A stretch of 50,137 nt of DNA from Lachnospiraceae bacterium (GCA_017439675.1 JAFSIQ010000048.1:1-50137); one strand, 5' to 3'; shown: positions 23,111 through 31,963, numbered from the stretch's first letter. The notes: a model not told the origin generated them from the sequence alone. Program-made: numbers and translations.

Positions 23111-25428
23111 ACGAACAGGAACTCATGAATAAGATAGACGAAACAACGAAGAACATCCCCATTCCTGACAGCATTTCTCCTGAAAACATGAAAAAGATGT
23201 TAGACGAGGAAATGCATGATTGGAATGCATTCGATAGAACCACAGATAAAAACTCAGACAACAGCACATCAACCCAGACAAAGACAGCGAACAATGCAGT
23301 CACAAAACTATCTACAAGCAACCGCAACCGTATCATGCGCCGCTTAACAGTAGCCGCATGTCTTGTGCTCTGTTTTGTAGTTGGTGGCACAGCAATCCAC
23401 TTAGGATCCCGTTCCCAACTCCAATCAGACACCACAGAAAGTGCTGCTTATGAAGAAGCTGCAGAGGAATCTATGGATATAGCAGAATCCGCAGAAGCTG
23501 AGGAGGAAAGCAAAAGTGCGGATACTGCTTCTACAACGGCTGAGGAATTGGTTGTGGCAAGTAGTCTACAATCTCCAAGTAGCTACGAGGATTATTATGA
23601 AACATTGACTACAGCTTATCAAGCCTACTATGACAACATCGCAACTGTTACCACAGATGAGTTAACAGATGGTTTGACGATGGAAGATTCCTTCCAAAGC
23701 TCCACCGAGGCCGGTTTGGCAACAAACGAAGCTGTCGCCGAATCTGCAACAGTAACAGGTAGTGCTGCCGAAAAGGAAATGGCTGCCGATTTGGATTCCA
23801 GTCTTCGGGGCGCAGGCAGTGGCGAGGAGTCCAATGCGGATTTTTCTACCACGAATACACAAGAAAAAGAGGTGGATGAGGGCGATGTTATTAAGACAGA
23901 CGGCAAGTACATCTACAAAATAATTTCTAAGTTTAACGGCGATATCGGATATACAATCCATCAGCTTACCATTACCGAGACAGACAATGGTAACCTAAAA
24001 GTTCTTGGTACCATTGACTTAAGCGAGGGAACGAAACCGGAGGAAGACGTTTACCTTGACTTCAAGGAATTTTACCTCTATGACAATTACCTAGTGGCAT
24101 TGTTTGCCTTTACAGATTACTCAGGCAAACATGAAAACACAACCCGGATTACTCTTTATGATATTTCCGACAAAGAAAACCCAAAACGGGTACGCACCTT
24201 AACCCAGTCCGGCAATTATGAAAGCTCACGCATCAGCGATGGCTATCTATACACTATCAGCAACTTTTACGAGGCAAACTTAGACACCCCAACTCCATAC
24301 AGCAACTACATTCCAAGCATCAATGGAACTACTATGGAGTGCGAGGACATTTATTATCCGGATAACGTTTTGATTGAGACCACCTATGTTGTCACTAGCT
24401 TAAATCTTGACAACCCAGAGGATTTCACTGACACCGCTGCCATTCCGACCAATGGCGGACAAGTCTATGTCAGTGATAGCTCCATTTACTTTTACACTAC
24501 TTTATACGACCATGTAACTAAAACCGAAATTGTAAAAGTGAATTACGATAAAGGAATTCTTACACCGGGAGAAAACGCCATCATCACCGGTTACCTTTAC
24601 GATTCCTTCGCCCTCAGCGAATATGATGGGCATCTTCGAATCGTGGCAACCATTCCTGCCAATAATATATCTTTGTTGCGCACCGACCTGTTCAAGGTTG
24701 GCAGTGCAAATACAGAGGACACCACGGAGAATGTTGTTGTAAAGGAGGATGTAAATGTACTGTACATCTTAGACAAAGATATGAAGCTAACTGGCAAAAT
24801 ATCCGGCATCGCACCGGGCGAACAAATCTATTCTGCTCGTTTCATGGGTGACATTGGCTACTTTGTAACCTTTAAAACGGTAGACCCGTTGTTCTCCGTT
24901 GACTTGTCTGACCCGACCAACCCTAAGATAATCGGTCAGTTGAAAATTCCTGGCTTTTCAAACTACTTACATGCCTACGAAGATGGATTACTTTTGGGGT
25001 TAGGGGAGGAATACGACCCGAACACCATGGACTACCTTGGATTGAAGCTTTCCATGTTTGATATCAGCGACCCTGCAAATGTAACCGAACAGGACAAATA
25101 TATCATCGAGAACTCCACCTATACAGATGCACAGTACAACCACAAAGCTTTGATGATTGACCCTAAAAAGAACCTATTCGGTTTCTTGTACGGAAGTTCT
25201 GATGGTGTCAATTACAAATACACCCATTACTATGCAACCTACACCTATGATGAGGAGAAAGGTTTTATCGAGACTGCTCGATACGAAATAACTGACGGTT
25301 CTGAAAACGAAATAGATGCAGTGCGTGGTGTATACATTGGAAATTATTTCTACCTAGTGACAAACAAGAGTGTTACTAGCTACGAAATCGGATCTACAAC
25401 GCCGATTGCACAGGTTCATTTCCGATAA
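23107..25428 (+). CDS. Membrane-anchored beta-propeller protein, likely anti-sigma partner
   Basis: The 773-residue protein starts with a cytoplasmic segment typical of anti-sigma proteins (IDETTKNIPIPDSISPENMKKML). One transmembrane helix follows (about residues 78-98, LTVAACLVLCFVVGGTAIHL), then an acidic Ala/Glu/Ser-rich linker (about 105-245). A large extracytoplasmic beta-propeller domain fills about 250-773 (VDEGDVIKTDGKYIYKI, VRTLTQSGNYESSRISDGYLY, YSARFMGDIGYFVTFKTVDPLFSVDLSDP). The coupling to the sigma gene argues that the N-terminus holds the sigma factor and the propeller senses something outside. The ligand is unknown. Confidence 0.85.
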   Translation: MNEQELMNKIDETTKNIPIPDSISPENMKKMLDEEMHDWNAFDRTTDKNSDNSTSTQTKTANNAVTKLSTSNRNRIMRRLTVAACLVLCFVVGGTAIHLGSRSQLQSDTTESAAYEEAAEESMDIAESAEAEEESKSADTASTTAEELVVASSLQSPSSYEDYYETLTTAYQAYYDNIATVTTDELTDGLTMEDSFQSSTEAGLATNEAVAESATVTGSAAEKEMAADLDSSLRGAGSGEESNADFSTTNTQEKEVDEGDVIKTDGKYIYKIISKFNGDIGYTIHQLTITETDNGNLKVLGTIDLSEGTKPEEDVYLDFKEFYLYDNYLVALFAFTDYSGKHENTTRITLYDISDKENPKRVRTLTQSGNYESSRISDGYLYTISNFYEANLDTPTPYSNYIPSINGTTMECEDIYYPDNVLIETTYVVTSLNLDNPEDFTDTAAIPTNGGQVYVSDSSIYFYTTLYDHVTKTEIVKVNYDKGILTPGENAIITGYLYDSFALSEYDGHLRIVATIPANNISLLRTDLFKVGSANTEDTTENVVVKEDVNVLYILDKDMKLTGKISGIAPGEQIYSARFMGDIGYFVTFKTVDPLFSVDLSDPTNPKIIGQLKIPGFSNYLHAYEDGLLLGLGEEYDPNTMDYLGLKLSMFDISDPANVTEQDKYIIENSTYTDAQYNHKALMIDPKKNLFGFLYGSSDGVNYKYTHYYATYTYDEEKGFIETARYEITDGSENEIDAVRGVYIGNYFYLVTNKSVTSYEIGSTTPIAQVHFR

Positions 25429-25442
25429 CCAATAACCAAAAC

Positions 25443-25500
25443 AGGTATGGATGAAAACGAATCTCTTAAAAGATATCCGCTTCATTCATACCTATTTTTT
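25443..25500. terminator. Bidirectional terminator between convergent genes
   Basis: AGGTATGGATGAA (25443-25455) pairs with TTCATTCATACCT (25481-25493), one mismatch, followed by A and six T on the plus strand. It ends the beta-propeller transcript and overlaps the end of the ferredoxin-type gene. Confidence 0.75.
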
Positions 25501-26286
25501 CCCAAAAGAAATGGCACACCGGTTGCACACACCTTTACATTCTCCACATTGAATGCACTCCGCATCCCCCACTCTTTTCACATCCATTTTACAGTGGGCA
25601 ACACATGCGTTACAGTGGTTACATTTACTCTCATCCACCTTCATTCCCACAAGAGAAACCTTATGAAACAACCCATAAAATGCTCCTAGTGGACAGATAA
25701 AACGGCAAAAGCCTCGAAAGATAAAAATGGCTGTTCCAATCACTAGAATAAGAACCAACATTTTCCACGAAAATAATCCGCCCAAAAGAGCCTGTAGCCG
25801 CTCATCCATAGAAACCAAGGGAACCCCACCCTCCAAGGTTCCTGCCGGACAAATATACTTACAAAATCCCGGCACTGCCAAGGTCAGCGGAATCACCACA
25901 ACAAACACTACTAGGACAATATACTTTACATAGGACAGTATCTTGGTCACACGATTCTTTTTCAGTTTCTTGGATGGTATCTTGTATAGCAATTCCTGTA
26001 TCAACCCAAATGGGCAAAGATAACCGCAAACAACTCGCCCAAGCAACACGCCAAAGAGAAGCAACATACCTAAAACGTAATATGGAAACTTATACTTAGA
26101 CGACACCAATGCGGTTTGCAAGCTTCCAAGAGGGCACGAGCCAATTGCACCGGGACAAGAATAACAGTTAAGCCCAGGGACACACACACCTTTCAAATCC
26201 CCCTGATAGATGGTTCCATCCGCAAAACCAGTAAAGTTACAGTTATATAAAATTGCGCAGATTATCTGAATCAATTTTCTTCGCAT
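25492..26286 (-). CDS. NapH/CcoG-like membrane 4Fe-4S protein
   Basis: The 264-residue protein has about four to five membrane segments with conserved Cys-rich junctions (VCGYLCPFGLIQELLYKIPS, FCKYICPAGTLEGG, GFCRFICPLGAFYGLF). It ends in two ferredoxin-type clusters (CNHCNACVAHCKMDV and CIQCGECKGVCNRC). Such proteins move electrons across or along the membrane. It starts at 26286, sharing an A with the stop of the 45-residue CXXC gene (TAATG), with AGGAATTGG upstream. A TlpA thioredoxin lipoprotein gene precedes both, so the three probably handle extracytoplasmic thiol redox. Confidence 0.87.
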   Translation of the reverse strand: MRRKLIQIICAILYNCNFTGFADGTIYQGDLKGVCVPGLNCYSCPGAIGSCPLGSLQTALVSSKYKFPYYVLGMLLLFGVLLGRVVCGYLCPFGLIQELLYKIPSKKLKKNRVTKILSYVKYIVLVVFVVVIPLTLAVPGFCKYICPAGTLEGGVPLVSMDERLQALLGGLFSWKMLVLILVIGTAIFIFRGFCRFICPLGAFYGLFHKVSLVGMKVDESKCNHCNACVAHCKMDVKRVGDAECIQCGECKGVCNRCAISFGKK

Positions 26287-26423
26287 TATCCAATTCCTAT
26301 GCACTCATAGCAAATACGAATTGCCTTATTCTTCATATCTTGAAATCCATTATCATGAACACCAAGCAGGATTAGCAAAATCGCCACCACGAGTAATCCT
26401 TTCTGAAATATATGTTTCTTCAC
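26286..26423 (-). CDS. CD1871A-type CXXC micro-protein (45 aa)
   Basis: A GTG start at 26423 with GGGAG about ten bases upstream gives 45 residues. There is a basic N-terminus, one hydrophobic helix (GLLVVAILLILLGVHDNG) and the C-terminus NKAIRICYECIGIG with a CYEC pair. The ending and size match the small CD1871A family known from Clostridia. The stop overlaps the start of the ferredoxin-type gene (TAATG), so the two are coupled. The CXXC sits right after the helix, suited to a membrane-surface thiol or metal role. Confidence 0.8.
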   Translation of the reverse strand: MKKHIFQKGLLVVAILLILLGVHDNGFQDMKNKAIRICYECIGIG

Positions 26424-26500
26424 GATTCTATGCTCCCAATTCCATTTTTCATATCATATAACATGTAGTCACTTGAATAAAAATCGACTTTTAATAACAT

Positions 26501-27124
26501 CTACTCTGCAAGTGCAGCATCAATAGCTGCTTTATAAACCTGATACTGGGTATCTGCATCCGCGGCACCCACATAGATATTCTTCACCACTCCATCTGTT
26601 CCGATTACCAATGTATAAGGAATTCCACTGCTTGGATAAGCCATGGAAACCATTCCCTCCACATCATAAGCAACCGGAAATGTATATCCATTATCCTTCA
26701 CAAACTGGTCAACCGTTTCGCTTTCTTCCATGCAGTTCACTGCAAGTATCACAATTTCCTCATCATATTCTTCATATAACTTCTGAAATGCCGGCATTTC
26801 TCCTACACACGGTCCACACCATGTAGCCCAAAAATTTAACAAAATAACCTTTCCACTATTTTCTGAAAGTGTAAATGTGCTTCCATTCACCAAAGGTGCA
26901 CTAAATTCTGGTGCCACATCACCTTCAAACACCTCTTGTGGTACACTCGGTTCCGCTTCCGCCCCGCCCAACATGGATTCTACATCCACAAACACCTCTG
27001 TAGTGGTCTGTTCCTTTTCAGCGTTCGCTTTATTGTCCGTATTGCCACATCCAGCAAGCATCATCATTGTCATAAACAATGCCATTGCCACTAGCATTTT
27101 ACTCTGCTTTCTCTCTGCTCTCAT
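26501..27124 (-). CDS. TlpA-family thioredoxin-like lipoprotein
   Basis: The 207-residue protein has a lipoprotein signal (MLVAMALFMTMMMLAGC, Cys26 as the lipidation site). A short acidic linker follows, then a TlpA/ResA-type thioredoxin domain (about residues 70-207) with the active site WATWCGPCVGEMPAF and the cis-Pro loop SSGIPYT. It probably reduces or relays electrons to extracytoplasmic thiols. GGGAG precedes the start. It is the first gene of the TlpA/CXXC/NapH-like set. Confidence 0.92.
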   Translation of the reverse strand: MRAERKQSKMLVAMALFMTMMMLAGCGNTDNKANAEKEQTTTEVFVDVESMLGGAEAEPSVPQEVFEGDVAPEFSAPLVNGSTFTLSENSGKVILLNFWATWCGPCVGEMPAFQKLYEEYDEEIVILAVNCMEESETVDQFVKDNGYTFPVAYDVEGMVSMAYPSSGIPYTLVIGTDGVVKNIYVGAADADTQYQVYKAAIDAALAE

Positions 27125-27172
27125 TTTAATCTACTCCCATCTTTCAAAATCATATTTTTGACAACGCCCAAA

Positions 27173-27237
27173 CTATATGCCCATCATACCCCAAAGCGCA
27201 CCTGCAATCAATACAAAAAGGATGCCAATTTTTTCAT
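27173..27237 (-). pseudogene. Decayed start of an EamA/DMT-type transporter gene
   Basis: Four bases after the glycerate kinase stop, an ATG (27235-27237) has AAGGA behind it but runs out after nine codons. Shifting one base gives KIGILFVLIAGALWGMMGI, the first helix of EamA-type permeases, ending at a TAG (27173-27175). A frameshift after the start and loss of the rest are the simplest reading. The gene would have been co-transcribed with glycerate kinase. Confidence 0.55.
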
Positions 27238-27238
27238 G

Positions 27239-28423
27239 TTATATTTCCTTCCGAAAAACTTCTTCCACCTTATTTTCCAAGTTAACGATGGCATTCTCTG
27301 GCTGCATGCATTCCTCTAGTGAAGCACCTTCCTCCCCTATGGAATAATAGGCATCTATCCCTTCCAAGATACACTTCTTGGCTCCAGCGCCAACACACCC
27401 TACAAATGCCAACACATGGCAATCATATTTTTTTGCTCTTTTCGCAACACCAATCGGCGCCTTTCCTCTAGCGGTTTGACCATCCAACCTGCCTTCACCC
27501 GTAATTACAATGTTAGCACATTCTAATTCCTCTTCTATGTGGATTGTATCAAGTATCAAGTCTACTCCAGATGTTAATCGTCCGTTCAAAAACGCTGTAA
27601 ATGCAAACCCAAGTCCTCCTGCAGCGCCCGCACCTGGAGATTCACTATACTTCATAGTTGTATCTATCCAGAATTTCTGAGTGGAGTGCCGTATCCCCAC
27701 TTCTCGCTGCTCCTTACTAAAACATTCTGCTATTGATGCAAAATTTGCCATCCCATCATCTATACTCTGACAAAGTTCTAACGGCAATCCCTTTTGCGGC
27801 CCATATATAAATGTGGCACCATTTGCTCCGCAAAGTGGATTGTCCACATCACATGCTATATGAAATTGACATTCCTCCAACTCCGGTATCACATTATCAT
27901 CCTGAATCGCTACTATCGCTGAAAGCCCGACCGCTCCATCCTTTACCGGTTGCCCCATTTTATCTAAAAACTGATAACCAAGTGCTTGCAACATGCCTAC
28001 ACCACCATCATTGGTAGCACTTCCACCAATACCAATGACAAAACTTCTACAACCACGCCTAATTGCATCCACAATCATTTCCCCTACACCATAAGTAGAA
28101 GTCACAAGCGGATTGCGTTCCGATTCTGTAATCTTTGTAAGTCCTGCCGCCTGTGCCATTTCCATCACAGCAACATTTCCCGGTAAAACACCATAGAAAC
28201 ATGAAGTCGGACGCCTCAAAGGATTCGATACAGTAATCTCAATTCTATCCCCCCGCAGTCCCGCAATCAAAGCCTCCACAGTACCTTCGCCACCATCTGC
28301 CAAGGGCAACACAATTACCTCCGCATTCGGCACAGCCCTTAGCACCCCTGTCTTTGCAGCATTTCCTGCTTCTAGGGATGTCATACTTCCTTTAAATGAA
28401 TCCATTGCAATTACAACCTTCAT
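27239..28423 (-). CDS. Glycerate kinase (GarK/GlxK family)
   Basis: The 394-residue kinase has the family N-terminus MKVVIAMDSFKGSMTSLEAGNAAKTG. The glycine-rich sites are LADGGEGTVEAL, GIGGSATNDGGVGMLQALGY, SPGAGAAGGLGFAF and ITGEGRLDGQTARGKAPIGVA. It phosphorylates D-glycerate, feeding glycerate into lower glycolysis. GAGAGG precedes the start. The transporter remnant directly behind it suggests an earlier uptake-plus-kinase operon. It is not grouped with other glycerate genes. Confidence 0.93.
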   Translation of the reverse strand: MKVVIAMDSFKGSMTSLEAGNAAKTGVLRAVPNAEVIVLPLADGGEGTVEALIAGLRGDRIEITVSNPLRRPTSCFYGVLPGNVAVMEMAQAAGLTKITESERNPLVTSTYGVGEMIVDAIRRGCRSFVIGIGGSATNDGGVGMLQALGYQFLDKMGQPVKDGAVGLSAIVAIQDDNVIPELEECQFHIACDVDNPLCGANGATFIYGPQKGLPLELCQSIDDGMANFASIAECFSKEQREVGIRHSTQKFWIDTTMKYSESPGAGAAGGLGFAFTAFLNGRLTSGVDLILDTIHIEEELECANIVITGEGRLDGQTARGKAPIGVAKRAKKYDCHVLAFVGCVGAGAKKCILEGIDAYYSIGEEGASLEECMQPENAIVNLENKVEEVFRKEI

Positions 28424-28636
28424 GCAACTACCTCTCTTTTATGCCAAATCATATCTTTTCGTCCAAATCCATCTCTTATTTTCTTATGTTTCCAAACGAC
28501 TGTCAAGCACCTACCCATGCATTGTTTCTGTGAATATATGGATTAACTTGTGATTGTATTTCTACATTTTTTAAGATAAAATATAAATAGTAATTTTCTA
28601 AATATTCCAGCATAACAATGAAAAGGAGGAGCAGCT

Positions 28637-29110
28637 ATGAAATCAAAGAAAAACACCTCCCAGAAATCAATTCCTAACTTTGGAACCACCTTAGATTCCG
28701 GTATACCAAGAGAGATACCCGATTCCGTAAAAACAAAGAAAGCTTTGGCTTATAACCAAAACCAGTTGGCAGTTGAAAGAACCGAGTTCTCCAAGTATCG
28801 AACGGACCTCGCCTTTACCAACAGCAAGCTTGCCATAGAGCAGACACATTTGGCTTATCTTAGAACGATTGTGTCGTTAATCGGTAGTGGTGCCACAATT
28901 TTCAAAGCATTACCGTTATTGGGTATATCACAGACATTTACTAATTTTTTAACAGCATTCCTATTTATCTTTGCTGCCTATTTCATCTACAAGGATTTAG
29001 CTACTTATCCGAAAATGAAACGGCACATCGCAGAATTGGAACAGCAAGCAAATGAGCTTGCCACACAGACAGAAAGTCTGGTATTCAAAGTAAAAGACGA
29101 CGTTTTATAA
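28637..29110 (+). CDS. DUF202/YidH-like membrane protein
   Basis: The 157-residue protein has a soluble, charged N-terminal half with a repeat-like helix (NQLAVERTEFSKYRTDLAFTN followed by NSKLAIEQTHLAYLRT). The DUF202-type motif LAYLRTIVSLIGSGATIFKAL leads into two membrane helices, and a C-terminal coiled coil ends it. A strong AAAGGAGG precedes the start. The role of DUF202 is not known. A 213-bp gap separates it from the divergent glycerate kinase gene. An SDR gene follows 81 bp later. Confidence 0.75.
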   Translation: MKSKKNTSQKSIPNFGTTLDSGIPREIPDSVKTKKALAYNQNQLAVERTEFSKYRTDLAFTNSKLAIEQTHLAYLRTIVSLIGSGATIFKALPLLGISQTFTNFLTAFLFIFAAYFIYKDLATYPKMKRHIAELEQQANELATQTESLVFKVKDDVL

Positions 29111-29191
29111 TTCGACAAGCTTCAACATGGAGAATCATTTATGATTGTCATAGAACACTAGCAAATGTTATACATAAGGAGGTATTTTAAC

Positions 29192-29992
29192 ATGGGATTT
29201 TTAACAGGAAAGACAGCGATTATTACAGGTGCCGGACGCGCGGTATTAAGCGACGGACGTTGTGGTTCTATCGGTTACGGAATTGCTACTGCATACGCAA
29301 AAGAAGGTGCTAATCTGGTTATTACAGGACGCAATGTTCAGAAATTAGAGGACGCCAAAGAAGAAATCGAGCGCTTATATGGTGTGAAGGTTTTAGTTGT
29401 CCAAGCAGACGTCAATGCCGGTGCAGACAATGAATCGGTAGTTGCCGAGGTTGTGAAGCAGGCGATTGATACCTTTGGAAGAATTGATGTATTAATTAAC
29501 AACGCACAAGCTTCTGCTTCCGGCGTTACATTAGCAGACCATACAACAGACCAATTTAACCTTGCTATGTACTCCGGCTTATACGCAGCATTTTATTATA
29601 TGAAGGCCTGCTATCCGTATTTGAAGGAAGCTCAAGGCTCCGTTATCAACTTTGCATCTGGTGCTGGACTATTTGGCAACTTCGGACAGTGTGCTTATGC
29701 TGCTGCCAAGGAAGGCATTCGGGGTCTTAGCCGTGTTGCTGCAACCGAATGGGCAAGGGATGGAATCAATGTAAATGTTGTATGTCCTCTTGCTTGGACA
29801 GCACAGTTAGAGCAATTCAAAAATGCATACCCAGATGCATTTGAAAAGAACGTTCATACTCCACCAGCCGGACACTTTGGTGATTCTGAGGAAGAAATTG
29901 GTAGAGTTTGCGTGCAGCTTGCTTCACCCGACTTCAAGTATATGACGGGTGAGACGTTGACGCTTGAGGGTGGACTTGGAATGAGACCATAA
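29192..29992 (+). CDS. SDR-family NAD(P)-dependent oxidoreductase
   Basis: The 266-residue protein is a classical short-chain dehydrogenase. The cofactor loop TGAGRAVLSDGRCGSIGYGIA carries an extra segment within the usual TGxxxGxG. NNAQA, the catalytic Ser in INFASGAG and YAAAKEG (Tyr-xxx-Lys), and a C-terminal MTGETLTLEGGLGM are all present. The start is the ATG at 29192 directly after AAGGAGG. The substrate is not evident; the long cofactor loop marks a subgroup. Foldback element 2 follows the stop codon. Confidence 0.9.
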   Translation: MGFLTGKTAIITGAGRAVLSDGRCGSIGYGIATAYAKEGANLVITGRNVQKLEDAKEEIERLYGVKVLVVQADVNAGADNESVVAEVVKQAIDTFGRIDVLINNAQASASGVTLADHTTDQFNLAMYSGLYAAFYYMKACYPYLKEAQGSVINFASGAGLFGNFGQCAYAAAKEGIRGLSRVAATEWARDGINVNVVCPLAWTAQLEQFKNAYPDAFEKNVHTPPAGHFGDSEEEIGRVCVQLASPDFKYMTGETLTLEGGLGMRP

Positions 29993-29997
29993 TCCCT

Positions 29998-30159
29998 GAT
30001 ATTCATGGGTACGAAAAATCTCGCTGTCTTATGTAGGATACATATAAAATATTATGAAATTTGCTAATGTTCTCCGAGAGGGCGCAAATATTCATAATTG
30101 TTTTATTCATGTGTCTATTTACACAATGATAGCAGGATTTTTCTGTTTTCATGAATATC
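29998..30159. mobile_element. MITE-like foldback element 2, about 162 bp
   Basis: The ends are inverted (GATATTCATG at 29998-30007; ATGAATATC at 30151-30159) with inner cores GAAAAATC and GATTTTTC. Small hairpins (TATGTA/TACATA, TGTGT/ACACA) and an AATTATGAATATTTGC-like inner part follow. All match the ends of element 1. The middle is only a short loop with CTCCGAGAGGGCGC; element 1 has the matching CCTCTCG plus an insert. It lies just behind the SDR stop. The motif CGCCCGATGCC and a CCGTTAT/ATAACGG hairpin follow at 30168-30192. Confidence 0.65.
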
Positions 30160-30225
30160 CTCGCCACGCCCGATGCCGTTATATAAATAACGGACTAGAG
30201 GGAGCGTATTTCAATGTAATAACTT

Positions 30226-31407
30226 TTATCGTGCAACTTGTATGTCTTCGCCACCCATGGTAATATAATCTATCTCATCTACATTTACACTTTGCAAATC
30301 ATCAAAATTCAAAAAGCAATCTGCTTGAAAATTATTCGTTCCTGCCGTCGTGAAACCATTATCCAACATAATTGTAGTTCCATCGGTTAAGGTTATGGAA
30401 TCCACGGATAGATACACTATGTCATCCGATGTTTCAAATCGCTCAAACGGACTCTTCCATGCTACCGCCCACATAGAAACTGGCGAAATTTCAATCTCCG
30501 TAACAAAACAATCCATCGTGTTGCTACTTCTTTCTGATTGCATAGTCACAGTCTTATACGGACGTACTACAACTGTATTCGGTGCATAGCAATTCTCCCA
30601 TTCAAATTCCCATGAACCTGTGCTTACAATATAGCCCTCGTCCTCATCCTCCAAGGTTTCATACGCCCTTATCTCTGAAAGATAAACTTCATTGCGTGCC
30701 CGGTTAATATCCTCATATCCCATAAAATACCATATAAATGATACCTTTCCGTTATTATTGTAGCTATACATCTGATGACCACCTGTTAAAAAGTTCGTCC
30801 CCTTATACCAATGACCATCGGAGACCTCAAATACATAATATCCATCTTCTCCAACATCCCAAGATAAATCTGTATCCAGTTGCACCCACATGGAGTTCTT
30901 GTCACCGATTCCTTGAGTGGCAGTTATCGTAATACCATCCGACTTATCACTAGCTCCTATCTTTACATAACCACCGTCTAACTCTTCCATAACCGCTGAA
31001 AGCCCTAGCATATCTGCCATTTCGATATCCCAGTCACGTTCCTTGGCAAAACCTACCATGCCAAGCACGAGAACAAATGCAGCCACAAGCACTACAGCCT
31101 TATGTTTACCAAACAAACGACATTTCGATACCGGTTTTGTCACCTGCTCTAGCATATCAGAATGCGTTTCTCTTTTTGTGTTCTTTTTGTTGACTTCAGC
31201 CCTTGATGCTTTTATTTCTGTTCTAATTTTATCCATGATCAAATTCTCTTGCCGTTTCCATGTGTTTTCTTCCTCTCTAGATTGAACAGAAGATACACCT
31301 GACATTTCATCCACATGTTCTTTAAGCAGTATCATATCATCTAATAACATGGTTTCCTCTCCTGTCAATTCATCTATATATTCATACAATAACTCATCAT
31401 TCTTCAT
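30226..31407 (-). CDS. Membrane-anchored anti-sigma-like protein (DUF4179 type)
   Basis: The 393-residue protein has a cytoplasmic N-terminus of about 100 residues (MKNDELLYEYIDELTGEETMLLDDM), a single helix (AVVLVAAFVLVLGMVGFA) and an extracytoplasmic beta-rich part of about 270 residues. It has the layout of Clostridial DUF4179 partners of ECF sigma factors. Its start overlaps the sigma gene end by 11 nt, so they are coupled. It probably holds the sigma factor until an outside cue. No protease for its cleavage is adjacent. Confidence 0.75.
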   Translation of the reverse strand: MKNDELLYEYIDELTGEETMLLDDMILLKEHVDEMSGVSSVQSREEENTWKRQENLIMDKIRTEIKASRAEVNKKNTKRETHSDMLEQVTKPVSKCRLFGKHKAVVLVAAFVLVLGMVGFAKERDWDIEMADMLGLSAVMEELDGGYVKIGASDKSDGITITATQGIGDKNSMWVQLDTDLSWDVGEDGYYVFEVSDGHWYKGTNFLTGGHQMYSYNNNGKVSFIWYFMGYEDINRARNEVYLSEIRAYETLEDEDEGYIVSTGSWEFEWENCYAPNTVVVRPYKTVTMQSERSSNTMDCFVTEIEISPVSMWAVAWKSPFERFETSDDIVYLSVDSITLTDGTTIMLDNGFTTAGTNNFQADCFLNFDDLQSVNVDEIDYITMGGEDIQVAR

Positions 31408-31963
31408 AGTAGGTCATCCCCCTTTCCATCAACATATCTTTCAACTTCATTTTCCCACGATACAGGATATTCTCTGTCTTTTTCTCTGATATTTGTAAGC
31501 TATTTGCTATCTCCTTATTCTTCATGCACAAAAAATATTTGTATAGAAACACCTTATTATCCGGTTCACCCAACAAAGCAATCACCTCATGCAAAATCTG
31601 CCTTAATTCTTTTCTTTGCACTTCGTTTTCCAGAGAAATATCCGAAACTAATTCTGGCTCATTTTCATCATTAATGGAAACCATCTGATATCCATTCTTG
31701 CGTCGAATATCGATTGCAGTATTTCTTGCAATGGAATATATCCAACTTTTTAGCGTGGTGCCTTTGTCTATTGAAAACTGGTTACCATTCTTCCACAGCT
31801 TATAGAAGGTTTCCGACACTGCTTCATCCACTAAGCCTTCCTCATATCCCTGTAAAACCCTGCGACAAATGGTATTCACAGCTCTGCCGTACAATTGCAT
31901 CGCCTCATGAATCCCTTTGTCCGGGTTTTGTTCAATTAGTTGTAATAACTTTTCATCATCCAT
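31397..31963 (-). CDS. ECF-type RNA polymerase sigma factor
   Basis: The 188-residue protein has region 2 (DEAVSETFYKLWKNGNQFSIDKGTTLKSWIYSIARNTAIDI split over residues 45-85) and region 4 (LLGEPDNKVFLYKYFLCM, ANSLQISEKKTENILYRGKMKL). The start has AAAAGGAC upstream. A consensus-like promoter at 32010-32038 precedes it. It is coupled to the membrane-anchored partner. The sequence recalls SigW/SigV-like groups but the subgroup cannot be assigned by eye. Confidence 0.88.
   Translation of the reverse strand: MDDEKLLQLIEQNPDKGIHEAMQLYGRAVNTICRRVLQGYEEGLVDEAVSETFYKLWKNGNQFSIDKGTTLKSWIYSIARNTAIDIRRKNGYQMVSINDENEPELVSDISLENEVQRKELRQILHEVIALLGEPDNKVFLYKYFLCMKNKEIANSLQISEKKTENILYRGKMKLKDMLMERGMTYYEE

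Noticed and set aside
30054-30263. Open frame through foldback element 2
   Set aside because: Repeat-derived sequence, no ribosome site, overlaps the anti-sigma gene end.
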